Source: Capitulum mitella (taxonomy: Eukaryota > Arthropoda > Thecostraca > Pollicipedomorpha > Pollicipedidae). Taken from it: a DNA stretch of 64,000 nt. The notes beneath the pieces were generated by a model. It had not been told where the DNA came from, did no database searches, and saw only the letters and a program-made list of their open reading frames with translations. Below, piece after piece: positions 33,001 to 42,422 of the stretch (position 1 is the stretch's first letter; each line of letters begins with the position of its first letter). Location: assembly GCA_030062745.1 (NCBI GenBank), contig CP099841.1:5893423-5957422 (forward strand). The letters run 5' to 3'. Both the position numbers and the translations under genes were made by a program.

Positions 33001-36000
33001 TTCGTGGTGCTGCTGGTTGGCCTCCAGGCGGTGTACGACCTCTGGGAGCGTTACTGCGACGTCTCGGCCGGATTGGTGGGTCACGCCGGGCAGCCGTCGG
33101 CTTTGTTCGTTGTTATTGCTATTGGTGTCCATCTTTACAGATGCGCCATTGTTTATCGAATGGTTGTTTCTTGCTGCTAGCTCTTTTCATGAGGCACAGC
33201 TGTATACCTGGAAATCCTGGGAAAGGGAAGGTTTCAACCTCCCGCGTTTAGATTTTAAGATTCACAGCAAAGTTAACACAAAACACAAGCGAAGCACTTT
33301 TGAAAGCTTGCGTGTCTCCTTTCATTCTGTGGAGCGGGCAAATCGACTGAAACGGTCTGCCTCTTTCAGCTTTATGTCATCAAGCACTTTTTGGCTCGCT
33401 GCGTCGGACTCATCGTTGTGCCGATTCTCCTCTATCTATCCACCTTTGTTCTGCATTTGTATCTCCTCGACAAGGGAGCCAAGTGAGTGTTACGCAGCGT
33501 GCTTTTTACAGGATGAAGCTGATAACATGATTTTGCTCAAGGGGATGTAAACACAACTACTTGGACGCGTTCCTTAGTTTAGCAGCTTTTCACGAAAAAA
33601 TGTATTGTGAAATAGGCGTATACCTATACACTGCAACAGCATTGCAAAAGTGTTGCTTCATGATCGGAAGGTTCACGTATAGGGGAAACCTCATAGATGT
33701 CGAAACAACTGGAAATGTGCGGGAGGAGTCGCACAAGAGATGGGCTAGATTTTCTATGTATTTACAGCATTGTCAGGTCGACCAGCCCTGGAAAGCTTTG
33801 GAAGCTGATTACGTTGGTCTAGCGCAGAGTTTTGTCATAGTCTCTCTGCGAGAAAGCATTGAAAGCCCTGTTCCTATGTTCCAGCTCGTTTGGAATTGGC
33901 TTTCAGTCCGCTCAGTTCAGACTTTCTTTTCCCGACCACAACATTTCGAAAAGCACGCCGGCAGGTACGTTCCTCCATCTCTGATGTGCCCTTTGTGCGA
34001 AATTCACCTTTCCTGGTGTCCAGTGATTACCAGAACAGTCACGGTTGTTCTGACTGACACGGTTGAAAAGACTCGAAGCCCCTGGAAATATCCTGCGATG
34101 TCGACATGTTCTGCAACAGTTAAGCAGTCTCTGCAGATGAGTTGGGAACATTAAATGTTTCAAACATTCACCACCATTCCAAGATATACGTATAGCGATA
34201 AGTTGCATGAGCCAACTTAATGACATCATGTCGGCCATTTAGTAAAGGTCAACGGATTAATGACGTCTTCTGTTACGTGGCGCGTCGGTCATTGGAAAAA
34301 TGATTTTGTTTCATTATTAAATACCATTAAACGCCCCACAAAAAAACGAGGGTAAATTACTGCAGAAATATGCTATACTACAACTTTGCGGCCGACGTCG
34401 CTCCACAAACATCGTCTCGCGAGACTCCACCGGAAAGTCCAGGTCACGGTTGCATCAAACGTCGGCGGTTGGCATTCCATCGGACCTCCGACCTGACCTG
34501 ACCTGACCTGGCCGCCCGGCGGCTACTCCGTGTCCGCAGTGGTGGCGTACGGTTCCCACGTGACGCTGCTGAGCGGCATGAGGCCCACCGGCTACCTGAG
34601 CACATCGTACGACCTGTACCCGCCCGAATACGGAGCCGAACACCAGATCATGGCGCTCGAGATGAACCTCGACGAGCTGAACGCCTGGTGAGCGAAGACG
34701 CTTATCGGTGAACTGAGCGGCGTCGTAGTGTACATTACACGCATTGCCCCAGAGGAGGGCCTTACGAGTAGATCACACCGTGCCACAGGGCCATATCCCT
34801 ATCGTATTGTTCAATTATCCAGAGATCTGTCGGGGCGTATTGTGACTAACAGATGACGTTAATATCGAGGAAGACGCACGTGCCGATGACATGACGATCG
34901 TTCTTCCCGCATGCTTCTTTTTCGTTCTCGAATTTTGCGACACACATATCGTCCGCGAGCGGCTGTATCCAGTCTCGGCACAGGACACCGAGGCATCTTA
35001 ATGCCCACTGCATCACCTCCAGCCGATCAATCGCCGCTGACGGCGACTGACCGACGACCCGGGCCGCTCGTCCGCAGGGGGTTTAAGCGGCACGACGAGG
35101 ACCGGCTGGCCGACTTCTTGGCCCCCGACTACGTGGTCCAGCCGGTGATGCACGGCGACCTGGTGCGCCTGCTGAACGTCTTCACCGAGCGGCACCTGCA
35201 CACGCACCGGCTGCGCGCGCCCTTCACCCGCCACATGTATATGGCCACCGGCTTCGGAGAGGTGCGTGAGCAGACGAGAACACACGGACAGAGATGACGC
35301 ACAGCAGGTTTGGACATCAGACCGTCTGCGGCTGGAAACAAGATATGGAGAAGTGTCAGTCTTGACCGCCTTTAAGGAAATAAAACAGAACAGGAAATCA
35401 TGGACAGGCGGGATTGTAGGCTCAGAAGGCGTGATCAGCCTAGACAGGGGTCCTGAAAGCAGACTTGTGCTCTGATTCCCAGTTATCTCCTTTCGCCGTG
35501 TCACCCGCCGTTTGATCTTTCCCTAGGTCAGCCCATCAACAACGGTGGATGCAGGGAGAAAAGGTTATGCGACCGAAGTTCTCTCACGTGCTGCTCAAAC
35601 AACGATTTTCGAGAACATTGTAAACGGTCATTAAAACGCATGATAAATATCATTAAGAATACCATCGAAAACGACTGCTCGAACTGCACATGAGAAGGCC
35701 TGCATAAACATTGACTTCCCTCTCTGTATCCGCCCTCGCTGGGAGCAATGAACTGCCGAAAGGTTTGGCGACGAGTGGCGTGACGAAGGGGGATAACTCG
35801 AAATCAAAGCACAAGTCTGCCTTAAAGTCAGAGAAGGGCCGGAGAAAGATGACTACGGTGATGTCGGAGAGGGACAGCTGTGACAGAAGGACGTTGGGAA
35901 GATTAGCGGGAGATCGGCAGAAACGGGAATAGTCGCTCATGATATGACAAGCGACCTGTACGACACGCCCGCTGGACATCCCAGTCAGCTGAGCCCACCG

Positions 36001-39000
36001 CCAGCCCAGCCGAGTCTGGCCGCGCTGCTGACGGCCGGCGCGCTGCGTTCCAGGTGGACGAGTTCTACGAGGGCAGCGTGTGGCGGGTGCTGCTGGACGA
36101 GCCGGACGCGGTGCCCGGCAAGACTCCGCTGCGTGCCGTCGGCTCCTGGTTCCGGCTGGTCAACAACCGCACCGGCTGCGCGCTGCGACCCGGCCTCAGC
36201 AAGTACCCCGCCTGGTGGGTGCCCAGTGGAGCGGGCTCACGTGGCGGGCTGGTGGTGGGCTGAGGTGGGCAGTGTCGGACTCAGGCTGGCACGCGGGGGC
36301 AAGGATGGGGGGAATGGTGCCGTGGTCCTCCCCCAGAGGCAAGCGGTCTACACTAGATATAAGGCGATTTTGCACGAATAAGGGGTAGTGATCATATATA
36401 CGTTGCAAAAACAAACATTGTACGTATTCCTGTGGGTTAAAATGAGGTAAGTTAGGTAAAATTCCTTCTTCTTCCTATAAACTTAGCACATGCCAGTGGT
36501 ATACAAAAAAATACTTGACGTTTGGTCTCCCCTGAGGAAAATTATGGCCACGTGCCTGCGCTGAGGAATCGTTCTCCACGTCTGGATGCTCGTGGTAGAA
36601 AATTTGGGATTGTCATGAAAGCATTTCTTCAAGCTGGTTGAGGTAGCTGAATTTGGATGACGCGTGCATTTAAGCACAGTCATCTCGGGCACTCCCCAAG
36701 GATGGGTTAAGTTCTGCTGTTCCTTCAAATGATCATTACTTTCGTCCGCGTTGTCATGCATATGTAATCCCGTTTTTTCCCGTTGCTGGCTGACGATGCA
36801 GGTCTCTTCCAGGGGCTACCATGCGTGGGAGGTGGTGTGTGACCCGAAGGGCGCCAACCCGAAGGACACAGATCAGTTGTGGCAGATCGACGAAAACGTC
36901 AACCCCAGAAGTCAGTGAAAAGCGAGATATTGGCTAACACCCAAGGATCTGTGAATAGGTGGATTTATTCAGTAACGTTCTGTTCATCGTGTGAAATGCA
37001 TCCAAATGTGCAGCAATGTGTAAGTATCCCTCGGAGTAATATTCAATGTTTTTTTTTTCACACTAATTTGACATGTTGCTTTGCTAAAACAGTGAAGGGC
37101 GAAAATTTGAAGGACCTCTACCAGCTTTCGACCCTGGAGAAGATCCTGGAGATGCACGAGGTCATGCTGAATTCCAACAGCAAGATGAAAATACACGAGT
37201 TCGAGGGCGAGGAGGGCTTGCAGAAGCTTCTCAGCTCTCACCCGTGGATGTGGCCCGTGGTCTACAGGGTATGAGCCTCTGTTGCGCTCCTCTGTCGCAC
37301 ATTCCTGCTCAGCAAACCTATGCAATGCGGCAAGTCCGCGTGCGTTGAGAAAGAGGAATTTACTTAAAGCGCTTAAAATAGGGCAATAGCACAGTGATGA
37401 TGCGAACAAGGGACGTTATCCGGTGACGCTGCGCTTTCTGTTATATACGAACGCCTTTCACTTTTAAACTAGGAATAAAACACGTGGTGAAATTAAAACA
37501 AATCTGCGACAAAGTCGGCCAGAACTTCATTACATTTTTTTAAAATCGATGTGTTCGTTTTTTTCTCTCTTCTCATTGACATCTGCTGTTCACAGGGATG
37601 TCCCGCCCACTGCACGGAGCACTATTCGATGTATTTCGTGGGCAGCCCGCACGTGTACTTCCTCAACTTCGCCGTGCTCTGTCTGCTGCCATTGCTGTAC
37701 GTCTTCTTCGGCGTACAGCAGGTCCGCCAGCCTCAGCCGGGAGGTGAGACTGGCGAGGGCTGCGGGGCGGGACAGGCTCGTGAGCTCGCCTCCTCGCCGT
37801 GCCGGCGCGGGCTCTGCGGCGTCTGCGGGCCTGTCAGCAGTCGTGTCGATCGCGTGGGTGGCCGTCTCTGATCACCGTGCGGAATTCGTGTCGTTCTGGC
37901 TCCCGAAACCGACGGGCATTTCGCGCGACCCGGAAATTTACAGCGCTTGTGAACGTGAATTATGTCGTTTGTGTCACGATTCGACGAACGTCGACGAGAC
38001 GACACACTGACCGGCGAAACGTTTACGACCCAGTGTTATCGCGGCCACTGACTCCGGGTCCGGGCTGGACGCCGTTCGCCCGCTGACCTTGCTCCGTGCC
38101 TTTCAGGTCGCGACCGGACCACGGAGGGCGTGGTATACCTGCTGGTCGGCTGGGCGCTGCACTACCTGCCCTTCTGGACGATGCGACGGGTGCTGTACTT
38201 CCACCAGTACCTGCCCCCGTTCTTCTTCAGCACGATGATCTCGGGTGAGCGAAAGTTGTCATTCTTGTAATGTTTCTGGTGCTATTTCTTAACAATACTT
38301 TGTGCTTATTTTTTCGCGCCGTTACTAACCAAGACTGAATTTTCATGCATCAGAAACCCAGATCGATCATTAAACATGGATTAAACTGTCTCAAAGATGC
38401 GCAGTATTTCGAACCGAAGCCAATTCACATTGGCGACAAACTCGGCGTCAGTGTGCTCTGATGTTCTGACGTCAGAGCCCCGCGGGATCCCACCGTCCCG
38501 TGGTTACCGGGACGTTTAGGGATCGTGTTTCCCACGTCGCGTTGTTTAAGTCGCCACGGTCGCCACAGCCACACACGGGGTTCGGGTATGTGACTGCGCT
38601 GCCAGCTTCTGCACGTTTCCGGTGGTTAGTCCAGAACTGCAGCGCTTCTCCGATCCCATGCGTGCAGCAGCTTCCATGATCGGTGTCCTGTGGTGGTCAG
38701 TGGCCAGTCACCACTAGGACCAAACAGCGACAACCAAACAGAGACGTCGCCTGACTCCGGCTGGCGCTGTGACCCCCCCCCCCCTCCCAGGTATCGTGGT
38801 GGACGGCGCGCTGGCCCGCCTGGAGCGTCTGCCGCTGCCGCTCGGCCGGCGTCTGGTCCGGCCCACCGCCCTGGCGGCGCTCACCGCCTTCTACGCGGCC
38901 AGGTAAGCGGGTCGCCGCGCTCCTCACGGCGGTTCAGGTGGTCCCGGGGTCGTGACGCGCAGAGGCCACGGCTGTGGCGGCGGCCCGGGGTTCCCCTGAC

Positions 39001-39651
39001 ATGCCATTGAGGCCCGTCCTCGTGACAGACTGACCGGCATCGTCTGGCACTCCTGAGTGTGACATCCACTTGTCTACGAATGTGGGGGAGATTTCACGTT
39101 GGACACTGTCATCAGCTTGAGGACGCGGCGGGAGGCTGGGACGGGTGTCGGAAATCCATGCAAAGGTCATTTACTATCACGCTTCTCGTAAGCCTCACCG
39201 CGAGGATACTTTCTACTTAAGCGACTACTTCAGCCAAAACTTAACACGTCTGGCATACGAATCTGTAGTGCTTCCCCCAGGACTAGAAGGGGCTGAGGCT
39301 ATAACATAAGTGACGTCAAGGTTTAAAAAATGCAACAGTGTAGAAACCGAGAAGGTGATACGATCGTTCGGGAAACTCAAATGCTCTTTTAGAACGGACG
39401 AACGAGTGCTATTGCTGTTCTAGTTCACAGCCATCAATAAAGTAAAAACAGCAAGGTTCCTGACTCTTTTTGACCTTATGCTTAGGGATGTCAATGCATG
39501 CAATTTCCCCAGGCCGCTTCCTGTTATTACGATACAGCGTGCTGTTGGCAGCTATCTCACTAACTGGGAGCTGGCGTACGGCGTGCTCGGCGACGATTCT
39601 GGGGAATTCAAGATCAAGGAGTACCTCTACTTCGACTCATGGAGGATCTGA
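30023..39651 (+). CDS. POMT2: POMT2, protein O-mannosyltransferase 2 (one conserved exon not found)
   Basis: ER multipass GT39 enzyme; with POMT1 it transfers mannose from dolichyl-phosphate mannose to Ser/Thr. Exons: 30023-30087, 31178-31291, 31470-31554, 31867-31977, 32226-32334, 32641-32749, 32916-33075, 33370-33482, [missing], 34540-34687, 35078-35261, 36054-36214, 36813-36910, 37093-37268, 37596-37743, 38107-38244, 38791-38902, 39552-39651. About 708 aa seen (human 750). Motifs: acidic pair WDEVHF (residues 61-66), sequon NGT, DVHPPLGK, LLDPILIWF, three-MIR beta-trefoil region (exons 9-12), WALHYLPFWTMRRVLYFHQY, and PLAYG-like C-terminus ELAYGVLG...FDSWRI. Matches POMT2 rather than POMT1, which lacks DVHPPLGK in this form. 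ATG 30023 has G at -3; an in-frame ATG at 29888 would add 45 residues. Exon 8 ends in phase 2 while exon 9 needs phase 1, so a piece of roughly 30 codons is absent. Confidence 0.94.
31178..31291 (+). CDS. POMT2: POMT2 exon 2: first transmembrane helix
   Basis: WWGCLLAIVVITTGLRTYQIG is the first membrane helix and start of luminal loop 1. Phase 2 in (CGACAG|A), phase 2 out (CCAAC|GTGAGT). Confidence 0.85.
31470..31554 (+). CDS. POMT2: POMT2 exon 3: catalytic loop 1
   Basis: Encodes (T)WDEVHFLRFSQHYLNGTFF then QDVHPPLGK. The Asp-Glu of loop 1 is essential in the PMT family. The NGT sequon sits where human POMT2 has NRT. Phase 2 to 0. Confidence 0.96.
31867..31977 (+). CDS. POMT2: POMT2 exon 4: second transmembrane region
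   Basis: IVGAIGYLSGQNRTMMFEQ matches L.GLAGYLSGYDGTFLF. Thirty-seven codons, phase 0 to 0 (GATAG before ATG acts as GACAG|ATG; donor ATA|GTAAGA). Confidence 0.94.
32226..32334 (+). CDS. POMT2: POMT2 exon 5: transmembrane segment
   Basis: GISMFGVLQVVTSFLIVWEI and SRSLSAAYITALLIVC; the LSKSLSAALLTA-type element is conserved. Phase 0 to 1. Confidence 0.93.
32641..32749 (+). CDS. POMT2: POMT2 exon 6: transmembrane segment
   Basis: NRLVLLDPILIWFILLSVY is the conserved LLDPIL membrane helix; YRDR continues into the luminal or cytosolic loop. Phase 1 to 2; the acceptor has a long T-run before GTCGCAG. Confidence 0.96.
32916..33075 (+). CDS. POMT2: POMT2 exon 7: transmembrane pair
   Basis: PFGARWWQWMLATGVSLGL and VKYVGTFVVLLVGLQAVYDLW; WW.W...TGVSLG....VK.VGLF is characteristic of PMTs. 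Phase 2 to 0. Confidence 0.96.
33370..33482 (+). CDS. POMT2: POMT2 exon 8: transmembrane segment before the MIR domain
   Basis: HFLARCVGLIVVPILLYLSTF matches [22 protein letters not shown]. Ends LDKGA plus two bases (AA|GTGAGT), phase 2. The next expected motif, GPGD....SS.FQ..L.GN, is not found downstream. Confidence 0.94.
33483..34539 (+). other. POMT2 intron 8 interval lacking the expected exon
   Basis: A 1057-bp interval in which a conserved exon linking the membrane domain to the first MIR repeat should lie. All three forward frames were read; none encodes anything like GPGD...SS.FQ. A 197-codon frame at 33561-34154 has no resemblance to the family. A CCTGA pentamer repeat (four units, about 34492-34511) sits just before the exon 9 acceptor. 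Confidence 0.75.
34540..34687 (+). CDS. POMT2: POMT2 exon 9: MIR domain, repeat 1
   Basis: VAYGSHVTLLSGMRPTGYLST then HDL-like SYDLYPPEYGAEHQIMA. The first MIR repeat starts with AYGS.VT. The usual LHSH is replaced by LSTS, so the His contact is altered. Phase 1 to 2. Confidence 0.9.
35078..35261 (+). CDS. POMT2: POMT2 exon 10: MIR domain, repeat 2
   Basis: VMHGDLVRLLNVFTERHLHTH and RAPFTRHMYMATGFG match [20 protein letters not shown] and APMTRKHYQVTGYG. Phase 2 to 0. Confidence 0.95.
36054..36214 (+). CDS. POMT2: POMT2 exon 11: MIR domain, repeats 2-3
   Basis: VWRVLLDEP corresponds to DFWRIEVV; FRLVNNRTGCALRPGLSKYP to [22 protein letters not shown]. Contains an NRT sequon. Phase 0 to 2. 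Confidence 0.94.
36277..36575 (-). repeat. dispersed repeat R2, copy B, inside POMT2 intron 11
   Basis: Reverse-complement counterpart of 7296-7645. GGTCTACACTAGATAT, TCTCCCCTGAGGAAA and GGCCACGTGCC occur in the mirrored order. The TA tract is nearly absent here (CATATATACG). Confidence 0.7.
36813..36910 (+). CDS. POMT2: POMT2 exon 12: MIR domain end
   Basis: (W)GYHAWEVVCDPK and LWQIDENVNPR match WGWEQLEVTC and IWNVEDHINPK. The TCTTCCAG|G acceptor is preferred over GCAG|G ten bases upstream because it keeps the conserved W-G. Phase 2 to 1. Confidence 0.92.
37093..37268 (+). CDS. POMT2: POMT2 exon 13: post-MIR linker
   Basis: STLEKILEMHEVMLNSNSKMK and SSHPWMWPVVYR; the PSFPEILLESH.VM...N and SKPWHWPINYQ elements are conserved across POMT2. 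Phase 1 to 0. Confidence 0.95.
37596..37743 (+). CDS. POMT2: POMT2 exon 14: C-terminal transmembrane block
   Basis: MYFVGSPHVYFLNFAVLCLL matches the VYLLGNP..WWLN segment that starts the C-terminal membrane helices. Phase 0 to 1. Confidence 0.95.
38107..38244 (+). CDS. POMT2: POMT2 exon 15: C-terminal transmembrane block
   Basis: LLVGWALHYLPFWTMRRVLY and FHQYLPPFFFSTMIS match the highly conserved GW.LHY.PFFLM.RVLYFHHY.PA. Phase 1 to 1. Confidence 0.97.
38791..38902 (+). CDS. POMT2: POMT2 exon 16: transmembrane segment
   Basis: GIVVDGALARLERLPLPLG then ALAALTAFYAA. The acceptor polypyrimidine tract is an almost pure C-run (38772-38788). GC3 is extreme. Phase 1 to 2. Confidence 0.9.
39552..39651 (+). 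CDS. POMT2: POMT2 exon 17: C-terminus
   Basis: YLTNWELAYGVLGDDSGEFK, then a short acidic/basic run ending YFDSWRI and TGA. The human end is SFYLFHPLAYG...WLDSWDF. Acceptor TTGGCAG|C, phase 2. Confidence 0.9.
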
Positions 39652-40879
39652 AAACGGAGCATGCAGCTGGAGCCTGAGATGGTCTATGGAGACCGGTGTT
39701 CTTCGCATGGACCGATGCTTTCGCATTATATTGCGTACAAAGTAAACAGAATACCTTTAATGTTCTATCAGATATGCACCATGTAGTGTGCCATATACGA
39801 GAACGTAATCTGTGGTGCGACGCCTAACTGTGCGTGCTGTAAGAACTGCCTCTTCCAACGACCCGCCAGTATGTATGTGGCAAAACGTACATCCACCAGT
39901 TGAGGGGCAGTCTGAAGCAAGCACTGTTGCATCCGTTGCATAAAGGAATGCATTGGGCGAACGCTATAGTTTCGGTTAAAATGCGAGCCTTGAAGGCTTT
40001 TTAACATGCTGCCGCATGTACGATTTTTTGCTCGTACCAATAAATGATCCATCTGGGTTCCCAGACTTCCATAACCTGTGTGGGGTACCGCAAAAAAACC
40101 TCGATGCAGCAGCAGTACTGCCTTTACGCCCAGCATGATCACTCGTACCAGTGCTCAGTCCACAAATCTGCAAAAAGGGCATTGATGTTGCTCGCACCAT
40201 CCGCATATCTGCTCGACGACTTGCTACGCTTTCACAAAGTCTGGATTTACGCAGTCCGTTTGGAGCCGAATGCCGCAAAACGCATTCTTTGCGGCTTGTA
40301 TATTGTCATGATCCACAGTGGCAAGGTACACGCACATGAACAGGTCGGCCTCGCAAAGAACCACGTCTCAGCGCCGTTGAGATTCGTGCGAAGACTTCCC
40401 CAGGAACACAGTGGTGACACACGCACAGAAGTGGGGATAACAGGGGTTCACCAGATGAACATTGTCTCACGTGGTACTCGTACCACTGCATTCTGGCTGC
40501 ACGTGTTGGGCACGTGATCCAACACGTGACAAGATCCAACGGGACAATGCCATAAGATGGGAATCTCAGGCGGGCGGACGAGACCGATGTTTTTTGGGGG
40601 GAGGCGGCAAGGGGGGTATGGGCTTTCATGATCCCAATGATACATTAAAGACACTACTAGCTACTTCCCGACGAAATTAGGCCAAGCCTCCGTCTGTCTA
40701 CCAGACATATGACTGAATGCGATACATGATGACTGCCACCAGCATACGGACAGCACTCTCAGTGCTGCCAGATCTTCCCGCTTACTACCACAAAATTGGG
40801 CTGAAGTGTTTCCCTCTGGGTTTCTTTGGCAGCTAATGTTTATAGCTATCTGAAATAGTGGCAACACGAGCCCAGTTTA
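39652..40879. other. intergenic DNA between the converging POMT2 and SHMT2 genes
   Basis: No exon recognised. 39760-40640 has word usage suggesting an old mobile-element remnant, with broken frames on both strands and no identifiable domain. Confidence 0.4.
40039..40044 (+). terminator. candidate polyadenylation signal for POMT2
   Basis: AATAAA, 388 bp after the POMT2 stop, and the first such hexamer on + after the stop codon in this read-through. Use is not demonstrated. Confidence 0.35.
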
Positions 40880-41340
40880 AGAAACGTGCGCCCGCATCCA
40901 CAGCGTTTCAAACGCGGCGTAACAAAAGCCCTGCGCAGCAATATACAGCCCCGGCCGGGTCCAGTCCCCAGCCGGCTCCCAGACCAGACCAGACCAGACC
41001 AGACCGCCGCCACCAGGGAGCGGCCACCCCGGCTCCTCGGCCGACACCCTGTCCGGCCGGCTCGCCCGGCTGGCAGCAGCGTCGCAGGCGTTCGTCTGGC
41101 CCGGCCGGCCGACGGCCCAAGCCCAGCAACATTGCACGAGTCCCGCCTGGTGCCTGCCGCGGAGCGCCGCCGCACTCCTAACGGCAGCACGCGACGCGCG
41201 GCCGCAGTTCGTACGAGACGACGCCGCACCACGCGGCGGCGCCGTACGAGGTGGCGTCATCGCCACGTCATGCGAGACGTTATAAAACGGGGAAATATCA
41301 CACGATGAGGCAGCGCCGTACCGGGTGACGTCACATGACG
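40880..41340 (+). promoter_or_regulatory. CpG-rich block with TATA box and CRE in the POMT2-SHMT2 interval
   Basis: A CpG-rich block (about 40880-41270), including an AGACC pentamer run at about 40980-41005, is followed by TATAAAA at 41281-41287 and a palindromic TGACGTCA at 41326-41333 with further TGACG words. An ATG at 41370 opens a basic 66-codon frame (MVSVASRGYVTSPRHGR...). The arrangement resembles a small promoter reading away from POMT2; no known product. Confidence 0.3.
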
Positions 41341-42291
41341 ACGTGACGTTAGTGCGCGAAATGTGACAGATGGTCAGTGTGGCGTCACGAGGTTATGTGA
41401 CGTCGCCCCGTCACGGTAGAACCAAAGAGCGTGGGAGGCACGGACTGGAGATCGAAACACCAGCTGCAGTTCTAACTAGCGACCGCAAACGGAAAGAGGC
41501 CCCTGGGTTTGGTTGGCGCAAAGCGATCGAACAAACGACTGTGGCACGCAAAAAAAAATATCTAAAATAGCCTAACCCAGACAGCCACCGGCTGCAGCTC
41601 GTACAAATCCGAACAGGGTAACCCGCGGTTGCAACAGAGCCCTGACGTGGGATGAATAAAAAGTGATGCGAAGCCAAGACGGCCGAAACAGCAGGAGACC
41701 ATCAAGCGAGCCCAACACTCTGACGGTACCTCCTGACAACACCTGGCAATGGGGGGAACGGGCACTTGGGACACGAGCGAACCAGAGCACAGCCATGTTA
41801 GTGCGGCCATACGTCAGTCCCAGCGCTTCCCCGCCAATACACACCCACTGATCGCGAGATCAGCAACCGCATGCGTTACCATTAGACCAAACATATCCGC
41901 AGCACTGGAGCGCGAGATTAAAAATGCCCCAATCCGCGTGCCCCCAGTGAAAATAAAAAATCCTAGATTTCCTACCACATGGCTTTGTCAGTATAACGTC
42001 GCTATAGGGAAGGTGTCATGGTTTCAAAAAACGTTAGAAAATACCCGGCTTCATGGCGTTGGGGAATTCTCAACATCTGGTCGGGGACATGGTGAAACAA
42101 ATACACCGTCAACTGTACAGCCACAGTTTCTGGAAACATGAGCACCTGCGCTGCCCGAGATTGCATGCGATGTCGCCTAAAAATAGTCCCTTTCTCGTCC
42201 AGCCACGTAAATGAGCGCGACACGCCCACTTCTCCATAAACGTCGGCTCCGCTTCGCGCTCCGTCCTGCCGCTTCGGCTTTCGTCACGACC
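41341..42291. other. SHMT2 3' flank
   Basis: No exon recognised on either strand beyond the 66-codon frame at 41370-41570. No TTTATT (minus-strand AATAAA) was seen close to the SHMT2 stop, so its poly(A) site is unplaced. Confidence 0.4.
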
Positions 42292-42422
42292 TCAGTGGTC
42301 GTCAAAGCCGGGCATGGGAAACTGGGCGGCGAACTGGCGCACGCGCCGCTTCAGGTCGGCCACCTTGGCGACGATCTCCGCGTCCGAAGCCAGAGCCGCC
42401 CTGTACTCCTTCAGGCTCTTGC
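42292..42422 (-). CDS. SHMT2: SHMT2 last exon
   Basis: [20 protein letters not shown] then [16 protein letters not shown] and TGA. The C-terminus matches mitochondrial SHMT (FPMPGFDEH). Entered in phase 1 from CCCGCAG|GC. Confidence 0.95.

Noticed and set aside
33561..34154. 197-codon open frame in POMT2 intron 8
   Set aside because: No resemblance to PMT proteins, no splice pattern, and an ORF of this length is not surprising by chance in 64 kb read in six frames.
39760..40640. Possible retroelement coding remnant
   Set aside because: Frames are broken on both strands and no reverse transcriptase, integrase or nuclease motif could be read.
41815..41885. tRNA-like stretch on the minus strand (TGGTCTAATGGTAACGCATGC)
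   Set aside because: The A-box is good, but the T-arm GGTTCGA is missing and stems do not pair; a tRNA-derived relic cannot be excluded.
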